DNA from: Margaritifera margaritifera
Lineage: Eukaryota > Mollusca > Bivalvia > Unionida > Margaritiferidae
Direction: 5' to 3'
Assembly: GCA_029931535.1 (NCBI GenBank)
Contig: JAQPZY010001536.1
Location: forward strand, 1,250,001 to 1,314,000
Length of the DNA: 64,000 nt
Position 1 is the first letter of the stretch; the number at the start of each line of letters is the position of its first letter. The translations under genes and the position numbers were made by a program. Below the pieces are notes generated by a model, which was not told where the DNA came from, did not search any database, and saw nothing but the letters and a program-made list of their open reading frames with translations. Of this stretch, positions 51,001 to 62,236 are shown piece by piece.

Positions 51001-54000
51001 AGCCCCCCCCCCCCCCCTAACAGGTCAAGGTCAAAGGGAGTAAAAGAAGGAAAAACTCTTTCCACACAACAACTTGACCTGTATACAACTACCTTAACCA
51101 AGCTTTGCACATGGCTTGCATTTGAGCTAAGAAAAACACCTACTGATTTTGGGGTCAAAAGATCAAAGGTCATGGTCACAGTGACTTAAAGAAGAGCCAT
51201 GGTTTTCACATGATATTTTGGAGTTCTATATCATCGACTTTGACCAAACTTTGTGGATGACTTGCATTTAGACCAGGATGACAATTTTTCATGGGGGTCA
51301 AAAGGTCAAAGGTCAAGGTAATGGAGACTGAAAGAAGGAAAAACAATTTCCACAAAACTACTTAATATCTGTACCACATGCCTTAAGTAAACTTTCTCGA
51401 TAGCTTGCATTTGAGACAAGGAAGACACCTATTGATTTGGCAGTTAAAAGGTCAATGATCAAGGTCAGATGGACTCCAAGGAGGAAAATGGTTGCCACAA
51501 AATAACTCTATTGATTTCGTATTCAAAAGGTAAAGTAGCCAACCAATGAGAGATGGTTTTACATAGAAAAGTATAACAATACTATTTACCACATGGCAGA
51601 CATAAAATGGACAGTTTAAAGTACTCTTGTTGTCTATGGAATGAATATGTCATAGTAAAGATCATAAGATGATGCCCAAGGTTTAGATAAATATTGCTGT
51701 AAATATCAGAAAATGACATGAGTTACCTCCCTTGTCTTATTGTCCTCAAAGCAGCATGTGCTAACAAAAACACAAAAAATAATGCAAAATCCCAAACACA
51801 GGAGGACATGAGCCATAATAATGTCGTAAATTCCACACCTACAGACATAGTTACTGTAACGAGCAACGTATATAGGAAATCTGAAGACTTATTCCTGCAA
51901 AATTGCTGTTGTTGTCTGGAGATGAATATTCTGTTCTAAAGATCAAAATAACCATTAAAAACATTTGTTCTCCCCCCCCCCCCTCCAGTTATCTGTTGGA
52001 ACCATTCCACTATGATGAATGCAGTGCACCAGCTAGGAATTTCTCAGAGATGGGAGGGCAAGTGGGCTACCTTTAATGATAGAGGCACAGAAGGAGGGGG
52101 ACCTTTTTGGAACAAAGTGTTATTTTCTTTGTGATAAAAGGACTTTATGCCAATGATGAAAGTAAGAATTGCATCTTTTTGGAAGCAGAAACAATCAAAA
52201 GCACATACATACACTTATCATATATTAAACAAGCAGAGAAATAAGTGGAATATATAGAAAATAAAAAGTGTTGAGGTGTTTTGGCAATATGGAGAGACAG
52301 GAAGTGGGTAGGGCACTGAAGTTAGAGGTGGAAGAATTGCAACATTTCAATATAGCTGGAATACTGGAATGTCTTGGTGACAAAAGTTGACTATGCATGT
52401 CATACCATTCACTGCAGTCATGTGACTCAGCCAGATAATATAATCTGATGTCTGATAAAGGCTACATGATAGAACAGCAAGCTCTTATGTGACAGTAATC
52501 ATAACTATGATAAGATGATTCTTACAAAACTAACAGGGACTTTCTAAAGTCCATTTTAGTGAGACCTTGGCCCATAGATTGAGGGAAATTGTACACAATT
52601 CAACTTAACTTGGCGTTTCTCGGATGAAGCAAATACAAACAACTTGTACCCCCATCAAGAGTCATGCTAGTGGCAATTCAGGTGAAATAGTTGCCTTGAT
52701 TTGTGAAACTTTGCTCCAACATGCTAGGAAAGTGAAGCTGACTTTAACAAGCCCCAAGTTGATGCCCACCTCCCCTACCCCAATTTAACCATTGATATTA
52801 TGCTCAAAATAGTGAATCTTGCATGGTTTGTAGTTATAATACTTATGTTCATAGGCAAAAACAGTAGAATGCTTTAAAATTGGTGCAAATTCAGTAGCTT
52901 CTAGTGCTTTCAAATATTATGATTTTTACTGCCAACCATACAAATGTGAAAATCGAGGAGAGTGAAATCTAGTGCTGAAACAAATATTAGAATAAAAATA
53001 CTTTTTGAGGAATATCTAAATCAGAAATTGCTATTCAAATATTTGTTGTATCATTTATATATAAATGTGTATACTTTTAATTCACCTAATGTGTTACTCA
53101 ACTCTGAGATGGTCTCTGCAATATGTAGTGTCACTTAGTGACTATACCATGTACATATACACTACTGTATATACTCGCATATAAGCCACTACCAACTGCA
53201 AACTGCATAGACCCAGATCTGTCAGCGCATAATGCACCTGCATATCTGGGTCTATGCAGTTTGTAAGGACTAATCAGTAGAACAAGCAACATAGACCCTG
53301 ATCTACCATCACATAATGCGCCGGCAGATCAGGGTCTATGTTGTTTGCATTTGGACCCGACTTATACGCAAGTATAGACGGTAGTTCTGTGAAGCTAGCA
53401 ACCAACAGCAGTCATGGACAAAGCATATAGTGCTGTATGTGAACACCTTCCATTGTGTTCCCAGAATAGGTAGAGGCATAATTCTAATTTTATCAATCCC
53501 ATTTTTTCTTAATTACTATTAAATATCATGGATTTGGATGGATTCAAAGAATATATGCATACCTCTTTAGCACGCAGCTAATCTGACAAATCAAATGAAT
53601 CACAAATACCCTGGTATTTCATGAAATTGGTAAGCTAATATCATCTAGTTCTCAAAACAATTGACCATGAATCTGCTGATCATAAATTGTTATGGCAATA
53701 TACAAATGTGAGTCGAGTAAAAAAGTTATTACTCAAATTGAAATATTTTGTGAAAATGTCACCAGGCTTAGATAGGTTATGTATGTTTCAATGTTGTAGC
53801 AAAACAGTGACGAAAATACCCATCAAACAGTTCTCCAATACATTCTCCATTTTCGCTGACTTTACTAATTATGAAGAAACAACAATGGCTGCTTCAATGG
53901 GAATCAATGGCTCATTATTTCATGAACAGAAATCTCTTTTAAATGTTTATTTTTGTAAATGTCATCCACTGTTTTTATCGTAGATGGGTGACATAGCTTA

Positions 54001-55610
54001 GTAATTCAGCAACCTGGAAGACACGACAATTCTAGATACAAGTCAGATGGGTTGCAATTGTTTACAGAATTTGCTTAAATTTTAACTTTGTGGCCTCTGA
54101 TTCAACCCAGTGACGAGGGTAAATATTTCATGATGACATCACAACGAATACTTGAATATGAATGGAATACTGGATATGAGTATTCAAATAGTAAAATCAG
54201 TATTCATATCAGCACTAGTGAAATCCCAAGCCTTTTCAACCCCAAAACGAAATACTGTATCATGAAATAAGTTTTGAGACTAAAAACAATGATAAGATTA
54301 ATGAATTTATCAAAAATGTCTCCTGAAAATGTAATGGGATCAGATAATTTGTCTTCGATGTGCATTTGTCACCTATTTTTTTTCGAACAGTTACCTATTT
54401 TGAAGTTACCTTGTTAGGCTTTTACTGTGGCTATGCAGCAGTTTTTCAGATTCGAGACAGCAAGTTTGCAATATTTTTATAATGTATGATGAGTATTTTG
54501 TGCAATGTCAATACGTGCACTATTTAATTTGCTGAGCAAGAGTTACAACAGTTCCTGACAAACTTATTAATAATATTTTATTTCGTATGTGTCCCTTTTT
54601 GTCCATTAGTTGGTCATATTTAGACAGGAGGGAGAGGTTACTTTACCCAAAATAGTGATTTCAGTGTACCACTACCCTATACTTAAGTTTTATTTATTAC
54701 ATACTTTTTGATTATTTTAGATCTTTGATTAAATTTACATGCATTTTAAAATCAGTATTATTTCTGTTTCTCCTATTACTGATCTGTATTGGGATTTTTT
54801 TTTAAAAAACTGGAAAAATACACTGCAATTTAATTGGGGAATGCCATCTGTATTTGGCCAAAACAAGTTATAAAGGGAAATCCTCGAATAATGATGGAAT
54901 TCATCAAAGTAGCATATATCATCTACTAAAGTTGGGGAGGGGGGGGGCTCAAGGTGGCAAAGTGGTCTAAGGTGCTTGCCTTTATAGATCACTCACATCT
55001 CACATCTCCACATGGGTTTGAGGCAGAGCCAATGTGGGTATATAAGAAAACTTGCCAGTAGCTTCCTATGGGTCAGTGGTTCTTTCTGGGGTCTTCCCAG
55101 GTTCTTCCTCCACCAAATATACTGGCTGCCATGTATAATCTATCATGTGCTGAAAAATGGCGCTAAACCCACAGAACCAAACCAATCTACTGAAGTAGAT
55201 ACTTAATTATACAGCGAAAAAGAACTTCATGGTTAATTAAAAACCTTACATTGGAAATAATACATCTAAATATACAGCTAGTACATCTCTGTTTAATACA
55301 GGAGTTGTCCTCACAAGTTTTACCTTTGTTGTAAAGCCCTGATGGCCACCCATAGTACTCTTTCTCCTCCACCACCTGCATTACAATAGGGATGGAAAAA
55401 TCCAACAGTCACAATTGTCTCCCCTTTTTGGCTGACCTTCAGATGAGGCAGTAAATGCTTGGACTGTCTGTGCACCCAGTAACGTAAAAGAAGAACAGCC
55501 AAGGTGAACAGTAGTATGAAGCCAATACATACTAAGATTAGACTTGTTACCATCTGAGATAAGAAGCTGAAAAAGGACAAAAAACAATGCTTTACTTGTG
55601 ATTTCCACAT
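44819..55610 (-). CDS. ALG11: GDP-Man:Man3GlcNAc2-PP-dolichol alpha-1,2-mannosyltransferase (ALG11)
   Basis: ALG11 adds the fourth and fifth mannoses, both alpha-1,2, to dolichol-PP-GlcNAc2Man3 on the cytosolic face of the ER, using GDP-mannose. Three exons join to 1500 nt, 499 residues plus stop; the human protein is 492. Exons are 55610-55324, 50004-49073 and 45099-44819, with 5.3-kb and 4.0-kb introns. Residues ~20-43 form the N-terminal membrane anchor. [12 protein letters not shown] (73-84) is the glycine-rich family signature. DSMGYAFT (178-185), HYPTISTDM (202-210) and QFRPEKDH (312-319) are typical ALG11 blocks. The GT4 E-x7-E motif is E402 in EHFGIG and E410, formed across the last splice junction. 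Every junction is GT/AG and restores family sequence ([23 protein letters not shown]). No stops or frameshifts, so it looks functional. Promoter and poly-A site not located. Confidence 0.96.
46310..47860. repeat. ~143-bp diverged tandem array
   Basis: Nine recognisable blocks. Each carries caccattttcatttagga, agacatcataagaagtcttc, tggtgaaaaccccatg, gatatgactttccattcagg and gatggctgcc.tggcagccat. The block recurs near 46440, 46583, 46726, 46866, 47012, 47397, 47541, 47687 and 47824. A unique ~200-bp segment interrupts it at about 47090-47280. Confidence 0.85.
47890..48730. repeat. ~165-bp diverged tandem array
   Basis: About five to six units marked by aatccatcaaggggtttagg, aaatataagcaaatgaaaaa, ctgtcaccttgaccccaagg and gcagaatgaactgctt. 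The first unit spacing is short, suggesting a deletion. Confidence 0.8.
49073..50004 (-). CDS. ALG11: ALG11 coding exon 2 (central)
   Basis: A 932-nt exon after acceptor ctttgtttcag. Its first base completes Arg96, then [20 protein letters not shown], and it ends in EHFGI plus one base of Gly407. The donor is AG|GTAGGA. It holds most of both Rossmann-like halves of the glycosyltransferase. Confidence 0.96.
50075..50264 (-). mobile_element. Double-hairpin MITE, copy C
   Basis: 190 bp between TA flanks. Stem gtaaacaacatagaccctgg pairs with aggtctatgttgttt around a short loop. A second hairpin (gctgcatagacctag..., ctgggtcaatgcag) has a long loop. Lies in ALG11 intron 1. Confidence 0.8.
50940..51560 (-). 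repeat. Inverted copy of the ~145-bp TGACCTT array
   Basis: Four units spaced 144-147 bp, marked by aaactctttccaca/aacaatttccacaaaac, ttgcatttgagc.aagga and caaaaggtcaaaggtca. They are the reverse complement of the 34890-35765 family. A perfect DR1 (AGGTCA-A-AGGTCA) lies at 51303-51315 and a tandem AGGTCAAGGTCA near 51022. A C-run (51003-51017) lies in the first unit. Confidence 0.8.
53165..53381 (+). mobile_element. Double-hairpin MITE, copy D (best preserved)
   Basis: 217 bp between TA flanks. Ends CTGTATATACTCGCATATAAG-type and CTTATACGCAAGTATAGACGG are inverted. Hairpin 1: aaactgcatagacccagatc.. with ..atctgggtctatgcagttt. Hairpin 2: caacatagaccctgatct with agatcagggtctatgttg. The loops share cgcataatgc/cacataatgcg. 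The two hairpins are homologous to each other. Confidence 0.9.
54933..55184 (+). mobile_element. Leu/Ser-tRNA-like SINE, family A copy 1
   Basis: Head ggtggcaaagtggtctaagg (A box) with a weak B box (gggtttgaggc). The body has cttgccagtagcttcctatg and the tail CTGAAAAATGGCGCTAAACC then A-rich. Flanks atctactaaagt (54921) and atctactgaagt (55185) are an 11/12 target duplication. Confidence 0.88.
55324..55610 (-). CDS. ALG11: ALG11 coding exon 1 (N-terminal)
   Basis: Codes residues 1-95 and two bases of Arg96. I chose the ATG at 55610 because it gives an N-terminus of human-like length and lies 2 bases past a good 3' splice site (cattttttTCAG at 55613-55620), implying an upstream 5'UTR exon. 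An alternative start, Met20 at 55553, would leave a shorter N-terminus but keep the membrane segment. The donor is AG|GTAAAA. Confidence 0.9.
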
Positions 55611-55625
55611 TCCTGAAAAAAATGA

Positions 55626-58545
55626 ACAAATGTTGTGACAGGTGGAAGTAGCTTTGTGAACAGAATGAGGAAAATTATAAGTTTAACACCACTATTTGAG
55701 TTGATACAGAATACAAAATACTCAGTTTCTGAATTCTAACTTCATTATTTTGAGTTGGTACAAATAAATCAATATATATCTATGTCACCTTTTGGACATT
55801 AACTGCAACTTCATATAGCACTGCAAGATTTACCAAGAAGAATTACAAAAGAAATTCTCCATTTAATTGCCTTAAATCTATGGTTTTGCCCCAGGAGGTT
55901 AGCAATTTTGTCACACATTTCTAAACAACATTTTATGGCTGTGATTAAGGTTCCTGACTATCAAGAACACACATAAAATACTTCACTGGCATATGAAGCA
56001 CTTAATTTGTAATTGTATCCAACTCTGTATTAGTTTACCCGGTATTGAAAATTTTATCAAAAAAATAATTTCAATACTGATGGGCCTTGACTCTTCTGAC
56101 CCTATGGCTAATAGGATGTAAATTCAAAACAGTAAAAGCTACCCCACATAGTAACCTGCATAAATGGTATTAATGCAGCACACAAAATGGCTCAAGAAGT
56201 GGTATTGGATGGAAAATGGACATGAACTGGCACCTTGGTGACCAAGTATTGGGCCAAGTGAGTAAAGGTGCCAAATGAGTAAAGGTGCCAAGTGAGTAAA
56301 GGTGCCAAATGAGTCAAAGTGTTGAGCCTCTGACTCAAATGTGCTGCTAGTGGCCACAGACCAATGTCCCTCTGACCAAACACAGGAAACAACACACAGG
56401 TTAATACATCTTAGAGGTCTGCATTCCCTCTAATGATCATATCATATGTTTTCCTGTGGGTACTCGGTTTCCTCCACCAAAAAATGAAGCAGCCATCTGT
56501 CACTTCCTACTATATGTAGGGATGGATGGTGAGTTGTAAATATATAAATTTCCAAATGCCAAGAATGCATAACCAAATTTGGGGTGTACTGCTTGTTTGT
56601 AACATCATGCACCCGTATTTATTGGTACTGATGACTGTCACATTGGATGCAATTAGAGACTTTGTCCTTTTTTATATACAGAAACATTATCTACAATTCA
56701 AACAACAAAAAGCAACTGTATATTAATGTTGGGAGAAAAAGGCACTGTATACAACATTTAGAAAAAAGAGATGTCAAATTCACATTTTGATTTCAACATT
56801 AGGTCCTAAACTTGACGACTCTTAAATGGATTATAAGCAAAATGTTTCCACCTCAGCTGCAAAAGGGGCGGCCTCAAAATTAACTCTTTAATCCACAATA
56901 TGGTCACATGACTGGTCATTTTTATCTTTATCTGGACAGCACAATAGCATAGGTTTAGTGTTGAACAGGGAAATATTTGCTTATTTGTATTGAAACCAAT
57001 TAGTTCTATGAACTCTTGAATGGACTCAGATATTGCTTAACTTTCTATTTTGACAATATGATGATAAACTAGCAAAACTTTATGCAGTTTGGGAATTATT
57101 TTGTTTTATTCCCCCACTGTCCTTTACATCTCCCACATATTTTGCCATCCACTGAGACAGCACTCTGATGTAAAAATTATCCTATAGTGTGAAGGATGCT
57201 TGAATCTAATAGACATAACATGGATGCCAATAGTCCTGTACCATGGCATAGTGAATGAGATGTCAATAGTCCTGTACCATGGTATAGTGAATTAGATGCC
57301 AATAGTCCTGTACCATGGCATAGTGAATTTTTAGGGAGATAAACCCTGATGTACATGTTGTGGAGGTAGTGGTTTTAAGCCCCCCCCCCCCCAAATTGCT
57401 GGAGGATCACTCATTATATAAACACTGTTTTTATCCAGGCTGTGCCTTTGCACCTTTTAGCACAGCAAAACTGAAAATGCACATGTTGACATTGGCAATG
57501 TGCCAAAGAAAGAGCACAAAAAATAACTATATATATATATCATTTGCAAGCTTGTGCTCTGTACGCCAACTATTAAGCAGTTCCTCCAAGTGATCAAGTT
57601 GCTTCATTTTAACACTCAGACCATGTGGTAAGGTTCTAACTGATCAAGATTACCTTGTGTCTTAACTCACCTCCAAGAACATGAATGCAAAGAAATTAAA
57701 GAATGTTGGACTTGGCAACACCAACCACTTTGGTCAGTGAAGGTGATAATGACTGATGGTCTGATATAAATGAAATTACTGTGTATCTAGTCAGTGTTGC
57801 CTGATTTCCCACCCTGTGTTAAATATTTGGACAGTTATTTTGGGATGGGAGGTCAGGATATAAGCTATTAGGTATTTAGTGGCAGTAAGAAATTACTGAA
57901 TATAAATTAATGATGATGACAATGTTGGAACTGCCTCAACATCTGATACTGGTACCGGCAGTGAAAGCTCACCCATTCAAGTGTAAAGAAGGCATAAGAA
58001 AATACTTATATTAACCCCAATCTATTAACCCCATAGTATGCTGACAGCATTATCGATATACGAGTATTAGCAACAAACCCCTGTGATATGTGGTATCTAC
58101 CACAAGAACTAGCTGCTGGTATCCTTAAAACATTTGATGGTAAAGAATAAACAACTTTTACGCAAAAACAACCTTAAATATTCAAAAACGTATCCTGTTA
58201 AACCCATGCCTGCACTAAAGACTGTTTAATAGGTTTACTGCCTACGATCAGCCTAGTACAACAGTTTCCGCTTGGTGATCGGCTCGAATTGTTACCTTCG
58301 TCAATTTTATCCCACAACCAGAAACAATGTATCTGTTATGGTCCCTTTCCTATCTCTTCTTCTTCTTTGAATTGCAGTTTAATCAGATGAAAACACTTCT
58401 AAGCAGTTTTAAACAAAATTTTTTTAAAAAATACAGAATATTTGTGTGGTTTTCCAGCTTTTGTAACATATATATGCAGAAGGAATAATATCATACAATT
58501 TTGAGAATTTTTAATTCGTCCTTTTTTCGTACTCTGCTCTATATT
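55626..58545. other. Upstream region of ALG11, no exon assigned
   Basis: Presumed to contain the ALG11 5'UTR exon and promoter, which I cannot pinpoint. It holds an 18-bp tandem repeat (ggtgccaaatgagtaaa, 56258-56316), a 36-bp repeat x3 (tagtcctgtaccatggcata, 57222-57330), a fragment resembling the family-A SINE body near 56450-56520, and a C-run at 57380. Confidence 0.5.
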
Positions 58546-58925
58546 TGTATATATGGATATAGAGGTAACAGGCTGATTCGGACCATTGATGATTCGGACT
58601 ATGGCTGATTCGGACCAGGCTTATTCGGCACAAATCACCGGCTGATTAGGACAAGATTACGAGCCGATTCGGACCAAATGCCAGGCTGATTCGAGCCATG
58701 TGAAATATTATTAAGTTTCGTCTTGGATTTAAATGTGACATTTACATTTGTTTAAAATATGATATTTTTAATTATTTCCCAGGTACTTTGAGCAGTTCAA
58801 ATCTGCATTTAAGGAAACAAAACCCCGAATTTACGCGAGACAATGGCGTTGATATAATGAAATGAAATAATGTAAGACTGTTTATCTTGCATCGAAAATT
58901 ATTATAGTGAAATATTTTCAAAGCA

Positions 58926-58926
58926 T

Positions 58927-59018
<92 letters not shown>
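58926..59018. repeat. (AT)n microsatellite
   Basis: About 46 units with two small interruptions near the left end. Confidence 0.97.
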
Positions 59019-59024
<6 letters not shown>

Positions 59025-59411
59025 TGGTCTGAGTATGTTAATACTATTGTGCTATTGTTACCTTGTTTTTGTCTACACATACTGGTCTGGGTATGTTAAT
59101 GCCACTGTTAGATTTATGTAGAATTTTTTTTTATACTGTATATTGTACTATATACTAATAGCACTAAATAAAACTTATTTACTAAAAAATGAAAACGGGG
59201 TCCTGTAAAATGTATGATTAAGTTCCATACAATGTCATACGTCTATAATTGTGTGGACCTCGTAAGATGAAATATATTTTAATAATCTTTGTTTAAAGCA
59301 CCGTATATTAATTTTTGTTCTCTGAATTCATAATGTATCATTTAATGTTCTTAAAATTACTAACACTGAAAAATCTCGAGCAAACGGTTGCCATGCAGTT
59401 AATTTGTTTTA

Positions 59412-59412
<1 letters not shown>

Positions 59413-59504
<92 letters not shown>
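59413..59504. repeat. (AT)n microsatellite
   Basis: About 46 uninterrupted units. Confidence 0.98.
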
Positions 59505-59506
<2 letters not shown>

Positions 59507-60733
59507 GTTTTAGTTAGATTTTGTTCGTCTACATATACTGGTCTGAGTTTGTTAATGCTTTAAATACTAAAACAATTAGCAACTTAAGTTATTTTCATTA
59601 GCTGAATTTATAATGTATTATTTAATTGTATGCACATTATTATTGAAAGTGTATACTGTACAAGAGCAAAGATAAAAAGAAGCATATTATTATTTAAATT
59701 AGTTTAATTGCAAACAATAATAGTGAGAGCATCTGACAATCAATGTGCAAAACTTGTTTGATTAATGCCGCTATAATTAAACACCATATTATCACCGTTA
59801 GTTTAATACTTTGTTTGATCAGTGTGTTTTTAATTAATTTAATTGCTAACACAAATAATGGGATTCTGACCACGAACTGGCAAAACCCGTTTGATCAACG
59901 CCGTAATAATTAAAGCACTTTTGATGTCATTTGCCAATTTACAGAATTGAATACCATTCTAGAACACAAAATATAATGCTGACTTGAAATAACTTTATGA
60001 TCTTTGGTTACATGGAAGTGTTATTCTATTATATATGTATTAATATAATAAAATATCTATTCAGAAATCAATATTTAATGGATTTAATATGTGCTTTAAA
60101 TTAAATATTTTCAAATGTCTCAAAGGTTAAAATGAAAATAAGATGGTTTACTTGTTCGAGATTTTACTCAAAAGAAAACAAAAAACGATAACAGTAAAGA
60201 ACGTTATACTAATGTGTTACTCATCAATAACTCTTTACACAAAATAAATACAATGCAAGAAAGCACGATTTGCATGAGAAATCAATAAAAACCCTGGGTA
60301 AATTTTTATGCATTACTGTTGGGCAGTGTAGAAAGTCGACCATATTAGCCTGATTTATGAAAAGTTTCAAAATGTTTTTCAGATATATTATTTCAAATAT
60401 TAACTTTATATTTTCTTTATTGTAAACATTGAAAAGTTATTTTTGTTTTAAAAAAATCAAATGCGATAACTTATATCTAATTTGTTCTGATTTCGGTTAG
60501 AAATTTGCTAAAAACTATCTTATGTAAATTTAAGAGCTGAAAATCAACCTTTTACATTTTCTTACTATGTTTGCGAAAACAGTAATAACTCCTAAAGAAA
60601 ATCAGATATGTGTGTTCCATTGCTTTTCTTATAATATTTCACATGGTCCGAATCAGTATGGCATTTGGGCCGAATCAGTCATGGTCCGACGTAAAATGAA
60701 ACGTGCGCTGCTAAATGCTTTTAACTTCATTTC

Positions 60734-60943
60734 AAGGGCTCCCGCGTGGCCAACTGGTCTAAGTTGCTCACCTTTACAGATCGCTCACATCTCACCGTCG
60801 GTTCGAGTCTCGTCTCGGCCAACGTGGTATGTGAGAAAGCTTGCCAATAGCTTCCCATGGGTCGGTGGTTTTTCCCGGGTTCTTCCTCACCCAAATATGC
60901 TGGCCGCTATGTGCTGAAAAATGGCGTTAAACCTACAAACAAA
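60734..60943 (+). mobile_element. Leu/Ser-tRNA-like SINE, family A copy 2
   Basis: Head gcgtggccaactggtctaag (A box) and cggttcgagtctc (B box). Body and tail CTGAAAAATGGCGTTAAACC then acaaac. Target duplication gcttttaacttcatttc (60717-60733) and gcctttaacttcttttc (60944-60960), 15 of 17. The best promoter boxes of the three copies. Confidence 0.93.
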
Positions 60944-61383
60944 GCCTTTAACTTCTTTTCGATAAATGCCACAGCCTTTACAATGTAGACAAATGTCGAC
61001 TGAAACACATTATCGACACAATTTACCACGGAACTTGTGCTCTGTAACGTTAGCCTACAACATGCTTTTGAAACCACTATACAATAGACCCACCATCAAG
61101 CATAGACATGGAAGAATTTGTATAGCTAATTATTCATTTATTTTTGGTCGGTTCACAATTGGCTACCTAATAGCAAATGGACTTCTATCTGACGAAACTG
61201 TTACTCGGTAAATGTTTCCCAGAATCAAACCTTTACGACTAAATAAATGAGTACTTTTGATGCAAATGAGTATGCCTCCAGAATACGTACATAAAACCAT
61301 TACATTTCTGTATTGAAAAAACAAGCCAAAGAAAAATGTTAAAATCATGTCAAAGACAAGTGTTCCGAATGTACAATTTAAAT

Positions 61384-61624
61384 TTGTTTGGTTTTGTGGG
61401 AAAACGCCATTTTTCAGAACCTAATAGGCTATACATGACTTCCAGTATATTTGATGGAGAAAGAACCCGGAAAGACCACAGGAAGAACCATCGACCACGG
61501 GAAGCTACTGGCAAGCTTTCTCACATACTGATGTTGGTCAAGCAGAGATTCTAACTCACGCTAACAGAGTTGAGATGTGTGAGTGATATGTAAAGGCGAG
61601 CGCCTTAGACCACGCGGCCACTCA
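61384..61624 (-). mobile_element. Leu/Ser-tRNA-like SINE, family A copy 3
   Basis: Minus orientation: head CGCGTGGTCTAAGGCGCTCG on the right, tail CTGAAAAATGGCGTTTTCCC at the left. Flanks gtacaatttaaat (61371) and gtacaattaaaaat (61625) look like a target duplication. Confidence 0.88.
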
Positions 61625-61638
61625 GTACAATTAAAAAT

Positions 61639-62179
61639 GCAATTAAAAACACAGCAGTACAACCAAATATTGTCAGAGACAACGTGTACCTGAGGTGCAT
61701 AGCACGTTACAACTAAGCAATCTAAGCTGTCTCTTTCATATATAGACTTTTCTGTAAGGAAATCTATTTCTTGCTTGCTTGTGTAATGTGTAGGTAGATT
61801 ATTCAGTTAGCCACTGTTTCAATTCAGCGTTTTTTAGTTTATGTTTTGTTCTTTTAATTTGTTCCCACAATTGATTGATATTTGTGTAAGCAACTGTACT
61901 TTCTGGACCGTATATAGATATCTTAAATACTGTTATCTGTCAGCTATTTTAAGCGGTACAAAAACATCCAGAGAATATTTTAGGCTTGACAAATTGTCTT
62001 TAGGTGTTATCAACAATCCACCAAGAAGATCGTCTAAAACAGGTACTTTCATTTTCAACAATTTAAAACATTTAATCAATCCTTTAAATATGAATGATTT
62101 CAGATTTATGTCATATTTTCCTATTCCTATGGTTAATTAAAAAACAGATACTTCATTTACTGAGTCACCATTTCCTGTT
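61639..62179. other. Non-coding stretch
   Basis: A 99-codon plus-strand open frame (61841-62140) has no recognised domain; not called. Confidence 0.4.
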
Positions 62180-62218
<39 letters not shown>

Positions 62219-62236
62219 TTAATATTAATAATAATA
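62180..62236. repeat. (TAA)n tail tract of the LINE
   Basis: Reads as (ATT)n on the LINE's strand, directly after its 3' end. Probably the element's own tail, lengthened by slippage. Confidence 0.9.

Larger units (their letters stand above)
50005..55323 (-). other. ALG11 intron 1
   Basis: A 5319-bp intron with donor AG|GTAAAA and acceptor tttcag. It holds two double-hairpin MITEs, an inverted copy of the TGACCTT array, a SINE and otherwise plain sequence (50270-50930, 51570-53160, 53390-54920). No alternative exon is convincing. Confidence 0.9.
58560..60690. mobile_element. Candidate ~2.1-kb element with GATTCGGACC end repeats
   Basis: At the left, ctgattcggacc recurs in variants about seven times (58570-58700), ending atgccaggctgattcgagcc and atgtgaaatatta. 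At the right (60630-60690) the complement of the same order occurs (taatatttcacatggtccga, atcag..tggcatttgg, gccgaatcag). The ends are thus inverted over ~60 bp. The interior holds two (AT)n tracts and copies of tactggtctg.gt.tgttaatgc. No coding region. Confidence 0.55.
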
